Shown here: in pieces, positions 16,102 to 25,003 of the stretch
Position numbering within the stretch: position 1 is the first letter of the stretch
Layout of the letters: the number at the start of each line of letters is the position of its first letter
Source: Thermoplasmata archaeon
GTDB lineage: Archaea; Thermoplasmatota; Thermoplasmata; Thermoplasmatales; Thermoplasmataceae
DNA length: 41,936 bases
Assembly: GCA_021785735.1 (NCBI GenBank)
Contig: JAJYEP010000004.1
Coordinates: 1 to 41,936, forward strand
Direction: 5' to 3'
The notes under the pieces: model-generated
Told to the model about the DNA's origin: nothing
The model's database searches: none
Seen by the model: only the letters and a program-made list of their open reading frames with translations
Position numbers and translations under genes: made by a program

Positions 16102-16636
16102 TTAATGCTTCCTCTGATTGCATGATCATCGCCCCATAATTAGTTTTTATGAATTCAAGAGCGGACATGTGCCTTGATTGATCAATGGAAGTGCACAAGT
16201 CTTCGATAACTTTCACATCGTAGTTCCTGTAAAAGGCGCCGGCAACAGTGTGCTGTACGCATATATCTGTGCTTATACCAAAGATGTACAATGTCTTAAC
16301 ATCCCAGGCTCTTAAGAGTCCATCAAGATCAGAATCATAAAAAGAATCGTAATGTCTCTTCCTGATCCTGCTTGCAGCAATATGTTCCAGATCAGGAGAA
16401 ATTTGAGATCCCCAGGTACCTTCAAGGCAGTGCTCGCCCCATATCCTGAATTCCGGGTCATTCTTTATGTGTGTATCCATCGTGAATATCACAGGTAATT
16501 TACCGGCAATTCTGTCCAGAAAATCAGCTGACTTCTTTGAAACGATTTTTGATCTCTCACTCCCAAATTTTCCACTCACAAAATCGTTGACCAGATCAAC
16601 AACAATTACTGCGGATTTCGTTAATTGTGATCTCAT
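16073..16636 (-). CDS. pncA: Nicotinamidase (isochorismatase-family cysteine hydrolase)
   Basis: It deamidates nicotinamide to nicotinate, feeding the next gene. The 187-residue protein shows the catalytic triad pattern: Asp in VVDLVNDFV, Lys in RIRKRHYDSFY, and Cys in GISTDICVQHTV. The metal-site Asp/His lie in TMDTHIKND and a further His in WGEHCLEGT. Isochorismatase-type hydrolases look similar, but the metal site and the partner gene favour nicotinamidase. The ATG follows the cysS stop after 3 nt. Confidence 0.92.
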   Translation of the reverse strand: MRSQLTKSAVIVVDLVNDFVSGKFGSERSKIVSKKSADFLDRIAGKLPVIFTMDTHIKNDPEFRIWGEHCLEGTWGSQISPDLEHIAASRIRKRHYDSFYDSDLDGLLRAWDVKTLYIFGISTDICVQHTVAGAFYRNYDVKVIEDLCTSIDQSRHMSALEFIKTNYGAMIMQSEEALNEIRNLEKQ

Positions 16637-16639
16637 CTG

Positions 16640-18013
16640 TTATTCGATCCTCCATCTCACACTGTCTCCGGAATCTTCTATATGTATGCCCGAATCCTCA
16701 AGCATCTTCCTGATCATGTCAGAGTGCTGAAAATCCTTCTCTTTTCTAAATGTCTGCCTGAGCTCAATAATCGATTCTATCAATTTTGAAATATGATACT
16801 CTGATTCATCTGTTTTAAGTATAGCGAATATCCTGTCGATGAAGTGGAAAATCTCCAGAATATCTTTTGCGGATTCTCTTGAGATGTCCCCGATATTCCT
16901 GTTTATTTCTGTCACTTTCTCCATGAGGAGCGAAAACACGCTTCTGGTATCAAAATTATTATCCAGGAGATTTCTGAACTCAGCAATCATCTTTTTTGAA
17001 TCCAGTTTGAAACTCCCAGTATCAGAGGAAATGTTGCGAAGGTTCATGAATGCATTCTGTATTCTTGAAAGTGCCTCATTGGACGAGATCATCAATTCAT
17101 CACTGTACGCTAGATCGGATGAATACTTCGAATTGAGGAAGAAGAACCTTAACTGTTCACCGGTGTACCTGGTCAAGGCCTCACGGACCTTCACAAAGTT
17201 ACCCAGGGACTTTGACATCTTTTCGCTTCCCATCTTCAACAGGCCGGAATGCATCCAGTAATGCGAAAGGAATTTCTTTCCGGATATGGATCTCATCTGC
17301 GCAATCTCCGCTTCATGATGCGGAAATATGAGGTCTACCGCCCCGCCGTGAATATCATATTCGTCTCCGAAGAGACTTGATGTTATTGCTGTATCCTCAA
17401 TATGCCACCCGGGCCTCCCGGGACCCCATGGTGAATCCCAGTAAGGTTCACCCTCCCTGTGCTTCTTCCAAAGTACGAAGTCCTCCGGGTCTCTTTTGCT
17501 TTCGCTGAGATCGATTCTGACGCCATGTCTGATCTGAGACATATCCTGCCCTGAAAGTTTCCCGAAGTCGCTGAATTTCTTTACGGAGAAGTAGATTCCG
17601 TCGTCCGAATCATATGCAAACCCTTTCCTGTAAAGTACTTCTATCTGGCTGATTATTTCCTTGATATAAAGAGTGGATTTTGCGTAGAGGCTGATGCTGT
17701 CAACTCTAAGCGCCGTCATATCTTTCCTGAATTCTCTGTAGAATCTGTCCGATAATTCCTCTGGTTCAATACCTATCTCCCTGGCCCTGTTTATTATTTT
17801 ATCGTCTATATCGGTTATATTCTGCAGGTAAAAAACCTCAAAACCGGATTCCTCAAGATACTTCGCAAACGAATCAAAAATTATGAAAGTTCTTGCGTTT
17901 CCCACATGAATAAAGTCGTATACGGTGGGACCGCATACGAACATTCTAATCCTTCCAGCGTTCAGAGGCTTGAATTCCTCAAGACTGCGAGAATAAGTGT
18001 TGAAAATTTTCAT
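16640..18013 (-). CDS. cysS: Cysteinyl-tRNA synthetase
   Basis: This class I synthetase of 457 residues has the HIGH-equivalent HVGN in FVCGPTVYDFIHVGNARTF. The zinc-site Cys/His residues include the HHEAEIAQ segment, the KMSKS loop reads EKMSKSLGNF, and a helical anticodon region completes it. It charges tRNA-Cys. It is the first gene of a run that continues with pncA, pncB and the S53 peptidase. A TATA-like AAAATATAAA lies near 18038-18048, about 30 nt upstream of the ATG. Confidence 0.97.
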   Translation of the reverse strand: MKIFNTYSRSLEEFKPLNAGRIRMFVCGPTVYDFIHVGNARTFIIFDSFAKYLEESGFEVFYLQNITDIDDKIINRAREIGIEPEELSDRFYREFRKDMTALRVDSISLYAKSTLYIKEIISQIEVLYRKGFAYDSDDGIYFSVKKFSDFGKLSGQDMSQIRHGVRIDLSESKRDPEDFVLWKKHREGEPYWDSPWGPGRPGWHIEDTAITSSLFGDEYDIHGGAVDLIFPHHEAEIAQMRSISGKKFLSHYWMHSGLLKMGSEKMSKSLGNFVKVREALTRYTGEQLRFFFLNSKYSSDLAYSDELMISSNEALSRIQNAFMNLRNISSDTGSFKLDSKKMIAEFRNLLDNNFDTRSVFSLLMEKVTEINRNIGDISRESAKDILEIFHFIDRIFAILKTDESEYHISKLIESIIELRQTFRKEKDFQHSDMIRKMLEDSGIHIEDSGDSVRWRIE

Positions 18014-18149
18014 GTACAGCGCTTGATTTTAATCCAGCATTTATATTTTATCAGGTTCTTCTTTTATTATTTTACTGCGAAATTCTATTCTTGAATATTC
18101 TTGCAAAACCAGAAACAAATATTTTTTATTCCATCAACTATGGAGCATC

Positions 18150-18602
18150 ATGGACCAAAAACTCAAAGAAACATTTCTTAAGTCGATCGAATCCTACACT
18201 AATATGGACAAAAAGGCGGCTTTTCAAGGAATTTGCGCACAGCTTGCCAGGATAAACAGTGCATATAACTGGGTGGGAATTTACGTTCTCAGAAATGATA
18301 AACTGGTGCTTGATGCCTATGTTGGCGAGAAGACTGAACATGAACAGATAGCGCTTGGTGATGGTCTCTGCAGTCTTGCCATAGTAAAAAACGAAATTAT
18401 AAATGAAGCAGATGTGCTTGCAAACAAGAAATATCTTGCCTGTTTTCCAGAAACCAAGTCGGAGCTGGTCGTACCAATAAGATCAGGAGAGAAACCTGTT
18501 GGCGAGATCGATATAGACTCTGATAACAAGGGCGCTTTTGGGATCGAGGATGAGGAATTTATCCAGAAAATTGCGGATTTTATTGGCGACCATTTCTTCT
18601 GA
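18150..18602 (+). CDS. GAF-domain protein, free-methionine-(R)-sulfoxide-reductase-like
   Basis: This single GAF domain of 150 residues follows the fRMsr pattern: LARINSAYNWVGIYVL, then GDGLC (Cys74), YLACFPETKSELVVPI (Cys98) and VGEIDIDS. Family members reduce free methionine-R-sulfoxide using the Cys matching Cys98. The recycling Cys that forms a disulfide in bacterial fRMsr would fall near EHEQIAL and is not a Cys here, so activity is plausible but not proven. An AT-rich TATA-like stretch near 18118-18130 lies about 27 nt upstream. It ends 2 nt from the convergent histidine phosphatase. Confidence 0.8.
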   Translation: MDQKLKETFLKSIESYTNMDKKAAFQGICAQLARINSAYNWVGIYVLRNDKLVLDAYVGEKTEHEQIALGDGLCSLAIVKNEIINEADVLANKKYLACFPETKSELVVPIRSGEKPVGEIDIDSDNKGAFGIEDEEFIQKIADFIGDHFF

Positions 18603-18604
18603 AT

Positions 18605-19195
18605 TCACGAAAAGATATTCCTTATCCTATCGCTTATGAGAAAGTTCCCTACTGAATAGAGCCTGTTGCTGTCAGCATCAACCGTGGTCATAGAACTGGG
18701 ACGTATGAATATGCCGTTGAAATCTTCCATCTCAAGCCCAAGAACTTTTCCTACTATTGTTCTTATAACGAGACCGTGTGTGACCACCAGAGATCTGTCT
18801 TCCATTTTCAGCAGTGCCGTTTCCAGTCTCTTCCTGTGAGATTCCCATGATTCTATTCCGTGTTCTCTCCTCACATTTTCCGGAAGATCTACCACTCTTC
18901 CCGCAAGTTTTGTGTCCGAAAGCGTCCCAAAATCGGTCTCCCTCAACTCCTCTATTATTCTTATTTCCGTGTTCGTTTTCTTGCTAAGAATGCCTGCAGT
19001 CTGTCTCGCTCTCAACAAGGGACTCGAATAAATGTTGTTTATTCTCAGCGCTGAGATCTGACCTGCGACGAACCCGACCTGTTCTTCACCCTTTGGTGTA
19101 AGGGGATACAAATTAATGTCGCTGGAAATTATATCTTTCGCATTAGCGCTACTTTCGCCGTGTCTTATAAATATCAGTCTCTTCAAAAATATCAT
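18605..19195 (-). CDS. Histidine phosphatase family protein (copy 2)
   Basis: This 196-residue member of the phosphoglycerate-mutase-like branch has the phospho-His motif LIFIRHGES near residue 10, the SPLLRARQT helix, the acidic ELRETDFGTL and the second His in VVTHGLVIR. Substrates of this clade range from 3-phosphoglycerate to small phosphate esters and proteins, so none is assigned. Its ATG overlaps the stop of the upstream paralogue by 4 bp, so the two are co-translated. Confidence 0.88.
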   Translation of the reverse strand: MIFLKRLIFIRHGESSANAKDIISSDINLYPLTPKGEEQVGFVAGQISALRINNIYSSPLLRARQTAGILSKKTNTEIRIIEELRETDFGTLSDTKLAGRVVDLPENVRREHGIESWESHRKRLETALLKMEDRSLVVTHGLVIRTIVGKVLGLEMEDFNGIFIRPSSMTTVDADSNRLYSVGNFLISDRIRNIFS

Positions 19196-19785
19196 CCCGA
19201 TTTGGATTCCGAATTCCGTTTTAAGAATTCCCTTACGGCCGGAGTTATGGTTCTGGATCCGATAGACCTGATCTTCATGTTATCAAAATCTATCGTGGTA
19301 AAAGAAGCGTATCCCACTTCTACCCCAAAGGATTCGATCTCATTCATTCCGATTATTGAAGATATCAGCGCTCTTATGGGCAGACTGTGACTTACAGCAA
19401 TAGTATTTCCGCTTGAATGTTCTGCAAATTCTCTCATTCTGGAAACTATGGAAGACCAGGGTTCCATTCCTAACGCTTCTCTGTTGCTGCTTCTGAGATA
19501 TTCGATGCTTTTATTATTGTACGCGCCGAATCCTGATTCTCGTATTCTGTTCTCAACATTGATACTCTTTCCGGTCATTTTACCGATGATTTCCGCAGTA
19601 TGGACAGCTCTCCTGACAGGGCTGGTGTAAATATGATCAATATTGATTCCGTTGAGCTCCTTCCCTGCTAATTTAGCCTGTTCAATTCCAATTTCTGTCA
19701 GGGGGAATCGATCAATGTCTTCTGAGATGATTGAGCTGGTGTTGGCTTCGCTCTCACCGTGTCTGATCAGAACTATCCATCCCAT
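19192..19785 (-). CDS. Histidine phosphatase family protein (copy 1)
   Basis: This 197-residue paralogue is the upstream gene of the pair. It has VLIRHGESEAN, the SPVRRAVHTAEI helix, ENRIRESGFGAYNN and the C-terminal AVSHSLPIR His. Both proteins share the same length and layout, including an ...IISxDIxxxPLT segment after the first motif, pointing to a tandem duplication followed by strong divergence. They might form a heterodimer. Confidence 0.88.
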   Translation of the reverse strand: MGWIVLIRHGESEANTSSIISEDIDRFPLTEIGIEQAKLAGKELNGINIDHIYTSPVRRAVHTAEIIGKMTGKSINVENRIRESGFGAYNNKSIEYLRSSNREALGMEPWSSIVSRMREFAEHSSGNTIAVSHSLPIRALISSIIGMNEIESFGVEVGYASFTTIDFDNMKIRSIGSRTITPAVREFLKRNSESKSG

Positions 19786-19821
19786 GACACTGTATCAAAC
19801 AATGCGATAAAAACCAATACC

Positions 19822-21108
19822 CTATAGATAAAGTATCAGCGATAGTGCAAGGAGGGTGACCAGAAGAACCGGAACTGTAAGAATGAATCCCACTTTCATA
19901 TAGTACCTCTTGCTAATCCTGATTTCTCCTTTCCTTTCGAGAGAGTATATCCAGAGGAGTGTAGCAAGGGATCCTATGGGAGTGAATTTTGGGCCTATGT
20001 CATTGCCTATCACATTTGCAAAAGCAAGATTCACACCAAGGTGCGATCCACGTATGGCAAGATTTCCAATCATGACTGAGGGGAGATTGTTGAGAAGACC
20101 TGCCATCATTGAGAACAGGAAGCCCGAAAGAACTGTTGAAAAGGTGCCACCAAGGTAGGAAATTTTTATAAGAAGATATGAAAGATCAAAAGTTAGACCT
20201 TCCCTTCCCATGCCGAAGACAATGACAAACATACCCAGAGAAAAATATACCACCTGCCACGGCGCCTGTATCAGGATCTTCCGGGTATTTATTTTCCTGT
20301 TCATGTGGGCATAGATAAACAGAGCGGATACTGCAGGGACAGCTATGAAGGCGATGGGGATGCCAAATATACCAGTCACTGCATATACTGCTATTAGAAA
20401 TAGTGTCATGGGCATTGCAATTCTAAATATTTCCTCGTCCTTAATGACAGATCTTGGATTGGGTACTGCTGAAATATCCAAGCTGCCGACAAGGCTCTTT
20501 CTATAGTAAAGAAACAGGAACGTAAGACTTGCCAGTGCTGAAACAAATGCGGGGAACATCATTATTAGAGCATACTCTATGAACGAGATTGAAAAGAAAC
20601 TGGTGGTAATTATGTTCACAAGATTACTTATGATAAATGGGGAACTGGCCGTATCTGCAATGAAACCAACTGCCATGATGAATGGCATTATTACCTTGCT
20701 CTCTGCCTTTGTGCGTTTCAGGATTGAATAGACCACCGGAGTGAGCACGAGTATCGCACCGTCGTTTGCAAATAATGCGGATACAATTGCACCGAAGATG
20801 ATTATTAGAACAAACAGCAACTTCGTATTGCCCCCTGAAAAAATAGTAAATCTAATTGCCAGATATTCAAAGAATCCAGCCTCGTCAAGTGTAAGCGAAA
20901 AAATTACAATTGCAACAAAGGTGAATGTCGAATTCCATACTATGTCCCATATTGTTATAAGATCTGAGAATGGTGTGATACCCAGAGCAATGCACAAAAC
21001 TGCACCTATTATAGCAGGATATCCTATTCCCATCCCTCTTGGATTCCTCTCCACGAAGTAAAGTGTTGAAGCAAATATGGCAATTGAAATGAGGTAGAGA
21101 TAAATCAT
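19822..21108 (-). CDS. arsB: ArsB-type arsenite efflux permease
   Basis: This 428-residue protein of the ion-transporter superfamily has about twelve hydrophobic helices. It closely follows E. coli ArsB block by block: RNPRGMGIGYPAIIGAVL, IVWNSTFTFVAIVIFSLTLDEAGFFE, ALFANDGAILVLTP, GFIADTASSPFIISNLVNI, LGMFVIVFGM and GNDIGPKFTPIGSLATLLWI. ArsB extrudes arsenite using the proton gradient, which is relevant in acidic, metal-rich habitats. No ArsR, ArsA or ArsC gene lies beside it. A TATA-like TTTTTTATC is about 28 nt upstream of the ATG. Confidence 0.92.
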   Translation of the reverse strand: MIYLYLISIAIFASTLYFVERNPRGMGIGYPAIIGAVLCIALGITPFSDLITIWDIVWNSTFTFVAIVIFSLTLDEAGFFEYLAIRFTIFSGGNTKLLFVLIIIFGAIVSALFANDGAILVLTPVVYSILKRTKAESKVIMPFIMAVGFIADTASSPFIISNLVNIITTSFFSISFIEYALIMMFPAFVSALASLTFLFLYYRKSLVGSLDISAVPNPRSVIKDEEIFRIAMPMTLFLIAVYAVTGIFGIPIAFIAVPAVSALFIYAHMNRKINTRKILIQAPWQVVYFSLGMFVIVFGMGREGLTFDLSYLLIKISYLGGTFSTVLSGFLFSMMAGLLNNLPSVMIGNLAIRGSHLGVNLAFANVIGNDIGPKFTPIGSLATLLWIYSLERKGEIRISKRYYMKVGFILTVPVLLVTLLALSLILYL

Positions 21109-21244
21109 GATTTTGTCAGTTATCGCAAACCAGATAAAAAGGTAAGAGCAACAGTATGACTAATCATTCCTTTTGACAAATTGTTGAAATATGTGCTCAA
21201 TATATTCATAGTCTGTACAAATTTGTGATCCGGTGTAATCTAAG

Positions 21245-23272
21245 ATGGTAGAGAATAGACTTTCAGGTGAAAAGAGTCCATATCTAGTTCAACATGCACG
21301 AAACCCAGTGGCCTGGTATCCCTGGGGCGAGGAAGCGTTCAAAAGATCAAAAGAGGAAAACAAACCGGTATTCCTCAGCATAGGCTATTCCACTTGTCAT
21401 TGGTGCCATGTCATGGAGAAGGAAAGTTTCGAGGATCATGAAGTTGCTGAAATCCTTAACAAAATTTTTGTGTGCATTAAAGTGGACCGTGAAGAGAGAC
21501 CGGACATCGACAAATTCTACATGGAAGTGAGCCAGACCCTGACCGGCGGGGGTGGGTGGCCATTAAATCTTATACTTCTTCCTGATAAAAGACCGGTTTT
21601 TGCCACAACTTATCTGCCAAAGAGAAGCAGAAAAGGTGTTATGGGACTTATTGAGCTCGCTGAGTCTGTGGGGGAGCTTTGGAATTCCGATAGAAAACAG
21701 ATGATTGATCAGGCTGAAAAAATTATAGATCACCTTAAGGAGATTCAGTCAAGTAAGGACGTCAAGATCGATTATGATAAAGTTATTTCAACTGCATTCA
21801 ATCAACTCAAATCCAATTATGATGGTACAAATGGCGGCATTGGGGTCAGACCTAAGTTCCCGACTTCACACAATTATGCATTCCTTCTCAGATACTACCT
21901 GCTCACAAAGGATAAGTCTGCTCTTCAGATGGTGGAAAAAACACTTACCAATATGAGGCTTGGTGGAATCTTCGATCAGGTTGGACTTGGTTTTCACAGA
22001 TACTCCACGGATCCTTCATGGACCATACCGCATTTTGAAAAAATGCTTTACGACCAAGCTATGCTCCTAATTTCCTACGCCGAGGCTTACAGGATTACCA
22101 AATTAGCATTCTACAAGTCTGTATGCGAAGAAATAATAAGTTTCATGAACAGTGATCTGCTCAGCCCAGAAGGATTATATTATACAGCCCTGGATGCGGA
22201 CAGTGAAGGACAGGAAGGTAAGTTTTACACGTTTACCTACAACGAGATAGAATCCGTTCTCGGAAAAGATGCGGAGAATTTTTGTGCGTTCTATGAGTGT
22301 GAAAAACAGGGAAACTTCGTAGACGAAATAACAGGGAGACGGAACGGGAGAAATATACTTCATATAAATCCTGACTCGTATTCGCCACAAAAAGACGGTG
22401 TCCTCCCGGAAAATATTGATAGATTGAGAAAAAAACTTCACGGATTCAGGAGTTCAAGAATCAGCCCCGGAAAGGATCGGAAAATCCTGACAGATATAAA
22501 TGCACTGGTTATTTGGGGACTGCTGGAATACCATAAAGGAACTGGAAACGAACAGGCGCTGGCCACCGCAAGGAGAATAGCCGAATTTATTGTTGAGAAT
22601 TCATTCTCCTCTGAAGGATCACTGAGACACTCCTATCTCGAAGGATACACAATTTCTGGGTTCCTGGATGATTATGCATTCTTCGGTTACTCCCTTCTCC
22701 TCTTGTATGAGGCAACTCTGAACGCGAAATATTTAGATTATGCCGATAAAATCGCCAACTATGCAATTAAACACTTTTCTGATGGGAGGGGGTTCTTCTA
22801 TACTGATGATCGGACCGAGGAAGTGGTCTTGAGAAGAAAGGAAGGCTCTGACATGGCTGTTCCCTCAGGAAATTCAGTAATGGCAATGCTGCTAATCAGA
22901 CTCGGATATATCAAGGATGACATCAAAATGCTTGAGATTGCCGAATCTATTTTCGACCAATTTTCAGCCCAGCTCGAATCATCTCCCATGTTTTTCACGC
23001 AGATGCTATGTGCAATGACAATGCTTGAAGGCAGATCATCTATTGTTGAAATTAGGGGAAGATGGTCTGATAATTCCATCTCTGAAATAAGAAGAATTCT
23101 TGATGGAGTATTCCTTCCGTATCACTTTATCAAAAGGACGGATGGAGTAGAGAATGGAGAAATTCTTGCATGCGGTATTGGAAAATGCAATGCAAACCTC
23201 AAGACTGTTGATGATTTGAGTCGATATATATCTACAGAGAATGCAAGAAACTCCGGTGCTTTATTAAGATAG
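21245..23272 (+). CDS. DUF255 thioredoxin-fold/YyaL family protein
   Basis: This 675-residue protein opens with the diagnostic [21 protein letters not shown] block. A thioredoxin-like CHWC motif (Cys51, Cys54) sits in [16 protein letters not shown]. The remaining roughly 500 residues are an (alpha/alpha) barrel like the N-acylglucosamine-2-epimerase/six-hairpin group, with FEKMLYDQA and [11 protein letters not shown]. Human SPATA20 and bacterial YyaL belong here; the reaction is unknown. It may use the CXXC for redox work. Its 3' end overlaps the convergent membrane protein by 9 bp. Confidence 0.93.
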   Translation: MVENRLSGEKSPYLVQHARNPVAWYPWGEEAFKRSKEENKPVFLSIGYSTCHWCHVMEKESFEDHEVAEILNKIFVCIKVDREERPDIDKFYMEVSQTLTGGGGWPLNLILLPDKRPVFATTYLPKRSRKGVMGLIELAESVGELWNSDRKQMIDQAEKIIDHLKEIQSSKDVKIDYDKVISTAFNQLKSNYDGTNGGIGVRPKFPTSHNYAFLLRYYLLTKDKSALQMVEKTLTNMRLGGIFDQVGLGFHRYSTDPSWTIPHFEKMLYDQAMLLISYAEAYRITKLAFYKSVCEEIISFMNSDLLSPEGLYYTALDADSEGQEGKFYTFTYNEIESVLGKDAENFCAFYECEKQGNFVDEITGRRNGRNILHINPDSYSPQKDGVLPENIDRLRKKLHGFRSSRISPGKDRKILTDINALVIWGLLEYHKGTGNEQALATARRIAEFIVENSFSSEGSLRHSYLEGYTISGFLDDYAFFGYSLLLLYEATLNAKYLDYADKIANYAIKHFSDGRGFFYTDDRTEEVVLRRKEGSDMAVPSGNSVMAMLLIRLGYIKDDIKMLEIAESIFDQFSAQLESSPMFFTQMLCAMTMLEGRSSIVEIRGRWSDNSISEIRRILDGVFLPYHFIKRTDGVENGEILACGIGKCNANLKTVDDLSRYISTENARNSGALLR

Positions 23273-23797
23273 ATCCTGAATTTTGCCCGATCTTTCGTAT
23301 CTCTTAAATTTTCCAAATATTCTCACAGCCTGTCCAATTATCATTCCTGTTACTATTACCAATAGGACAGAGAGAATAACCGGATAATAATACTGAGGAT
23401 AGTAGAGCGGGGAAAGTAAATTGACTCCAAAGATGACGGTCCACAGCGTCGAGACCGACAAGGACCTCTTGTAATATATTCTTCCTTTTTTCTCAAATAC
23501 TTTGGCCTTTTTTGAAAGAAGTACACCCAATAGAATCCCAATTATGGCCAGTGCAAGACTGAAATAAATCTGAAATAGCGAAGTCGTGTAATAAGTTATT
23601 ACAAGGAACAGTGAATATATAGCTGGCATCAGGAAAATACGCGTCTCTGAAAATTTCTCCCCGTGCAGGGCTAAAATAACACGAATCAAATACATAACGC
23701 CAATGAGAAAAAGCAGGGAATATTCAGTGGAACCAAAAGGCAGAAATGTAAGATAAGCGTCAAGTTTCAATATTATGCTGGTTCCAGGAGAGGTCAC
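23264..23797 (-). CDS. Small polytopic membrane protein, unknown function
   Basis: This 177-residue protein has roughly five hydrophobic helices: about 16-38, 55-70, 72-92, 113-125 and 130-155, with a basic loop [11 protein letters not shown] between. The C-terminal tail is charged. I do not recognise the family. The start is GTG, supported by a TATA-like box at 23817-23826 about 25 nt upstream. It lies convergent with the DUF255 gene. Confidence 0.65.
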   Translation of the reverse strand: MTSPGTSIILKLDAYLTFLPFGSTEYSLLFLIGVMYLIRVILALHGEKFSETRIFLMPAIYSLFLVITYYTTSLFQIYFSLALAIIGILLGVLLSKKAKVFEKKGRIYYKRSLSVSTLWTVIFGVNLLSPLYYPQYYYPVILSVLLVIVTGMIIGQAVRIFGKFKRYERSGKIQDLS

Positions 23798-23816
23798 AAA
23801 AGTGAATGGCCAGACA

Positions 23817-23826
23817 TATAATTAAA
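23817..23826 (-). promoter_or_regulatory. TATA-like box for the 177-residue membrane protein
   Basis: TTTAATTATA on the minus strand is centred about 25 nt upstream of the GTG at 23797. The spacing favours a leaderless transcript and the GTG start. Confidence 0.5.
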
Positions 23827-23870
23827 ACTTTGTGAATGCAGGATAAACTTCCAAAGATTCTCTGACTAAA

Positions 23871-23884
23871 AAAGTAATATATAG
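23871..23884 (+). promoter_or_regulatory. TATA-like box for the 53-codon ORF and tRNA-Ser
   Basis: AAAGTAATATATAG is centred about 29 nt upstream of the ATG at 23908. No second TATA-like element is visible directly before the tRNA-Ser, whose upstream 40 nt are coding sequence of mixed composition. This promoter may therefore drive both. Confidence 0.5.
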
Positions 23885-23907
23885 AGTGGGCTTTACGGGA
23901 TGATCTC

Positions 23908-24069
23908 ATGCAAGAACGAATGGCAGAAGTTGAAATTTCCAAGGAAGGGGATGTATATTATGCGAAGGTAACTCTTCCTACAGGCGAAGTGATCAGTCTA
24001 GAAAATGAGGACTTCGAAGAGGTTCTTGAACAGATCGCAAATGATCTGCAGGAAAGATTTGGAAGCTAG
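23908..24069 (+). CDS. Small acidic protein (53 residues), unknown function
   Basis: This short ORF encodes MQERMAEVEISKEGDVYYA, then KVTLPTGEVISLEN, and ends with an amphipathic acidic helix EDFEEVLEQIANDLQERFGS. The pattern of a two- or three-stranded sheet plus a C-terminal helix, regular codon use and a well-placed TATA-like box support a real gene. I do not recognise the family. The TAG stop (24067-24069) shares its last G with the first base of tRNA-Ser, so maturation of the tRNA would cut the mRNA inside its stop codon. Confidence 0.65.
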   Translation: MQERMAEVEISKEGDVYYAKVTLPTGEVISLENEDFEEVLEQIANDLQERFGS

Positions 24070-24149
24070 CGGGGATGGCCCAGTGGTACGGCGGCAGCCT
24101 GCTAAGCTGTTTCTCTTCGAGAGCGAGGGTTCGAATCCCTCTCCCCGCG
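24069..24149 (+). tRNA. tRNA-Ser (anticodon GCU)
   Basis: The acceptor stem GCGGGGA (24069-24075) pairs with TCCCCGC (24142-24148), and the discriminator is G24149. The D-arm runs GCCCAGTGGTACGGCGGC. The anticodon stem GCAGC/GCTGT closes the loop CTGCTAA, giving anticodon GCT for AGC/AGU codons. A long variable arm (TCTC-TTC-GAGA) marks a class II tRNA, and the T-arm is GAGGG-TTCGAAT-CCCTC. CCA is not encoded. There is no sign of an intron. The 5' end overlaps the preceding stop codon by one base. Confidence 0.95.
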
Positions 24150-24250
24150 TGATATCTGGATTTCTATAGTCGTACCAAAAGATTGGAAGCATAACTGTTT
24201 CATACATACCGGAAACTTCGACGAGATGATATTCATGGATAAGTCGATGC

Positions 24251-24859
24251 CTAACTTATGACTTCTCCTTCGAAGTAATAAATCTCTGTCTGGCCATCGC
24301 TGAGATAGCGTGGATTGACACCAGCTTTTATTGCTGTCTCCTTAAGAAATTCTTCCTTTGTTAAGGACATCTCAACTGCAACCTGTGGCAATAAAAGCCC
24401 AGACTGGTAACCTCTTCTGACAACAAGCCCATGCTTTCCTATTGTTACACTTGAAAGTTGCAATCTGTCATTAAGTGGTAACGGGATAAGTTTCCCCAGT
24501 ATGGTTAGCTCAATCTCTGCTTTCGCTATCTCCTCTCTGGTCATGGGATTAAATCGAGGGTCATCTGTCGCTGCATACTGGGCCGATTTCCAAATGGCTT
24601 CCCAAAGAGGATATATTGGTTCGATGAATCCAATACATCCACGCAACCGTCCTTCTGATTTGATCGTTGTGAACGCTCCTGACCTTTCGCTGAACTTTTC
24701 TTTCAGAGGTGGATCAATCATTTCGGAATGAGTTGAATGAATAGATTCAAGTGACCTTCTTGCTATGCTGAGGAGTTCTTCCCTGGTTTTTTCATCTTTG
24801 AGATTTACTCGCACAACCCAACAAAGTTCTAGCTCATATTCAAATATTATGAATCCCAA
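24251..24859 (-). CDS. AMMECR1-domain protein
   Basis: This protein of up to 202 residues has the conserved AMMECR1 hallmark GRLRGCIGFIEP, then YPLWEAIWKSAQYAATDDPRFNPMT, a GKHGLVVRRGYQSGLLLPQVAVE block and a GVNPRYL end. The family is universal in archaea and eukaryotes and its reaction is not established. The longest frame begins at a TTG (24859); a GTG at 24814 (giving MRVNLKDEKTREEL) fits family length better. In many archaea it neighbours a MEMO or radical-SAM partner, but none is here. Confidence 0.9.
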   Translation of the reverse strand: MGFIIFEYELELCWVVRVNLKDEKTREELLSIARRSLESIHSTHSEMIDPPLKEKFSERSGAFTTIKSEGRLRGCIGFIEPIYPLWEAIWKSAQYAATDDPRFNPMTREEIAKAEIELTILGKLIPLPLNDRLQLSSVTIGKHGLVVRRGYQSGLLLPQVAVEMSLTKEEFLKETAIKAGVNPRYLSDGQTEIYYFEGEVIS

Positions 24860-24970
24860 CTATAGATTTCCAAAAATGTAACAAATCTCTCTATTATAAT
24901 TTCAGTGACAAGTTATCCGAATCGTCATGGAACTCTTATAAATGGCCAACTTTTCCAAAGCCAGCTGTTT

Positions 24971-25002
24971 ACTCTAATAAAGTAAATGTAAATAAGTAAT
25001 TA
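24971..25002 (-). terminator. T-rich termination region after tRNA-His
   Basis: Immediately 3' of the tRNA on the minus strand the sequence is a run of short T-tracts (TTACTTATTTACATTTACTTTATTAG), the usual kind of intrinsic archaeal termination signal. No hairpin is needed or evident. Confidence 0.4.
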
Positions 25003-25003
25003 G

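Noticed and set aside
23998-24207. 69-codon minus-strand ORF across tRNA-Ser
   Set aside because: It is the antisense reading of the tRNA; the GFEPSLSKR-type string is a well-known spurious translation of tRNA genes.
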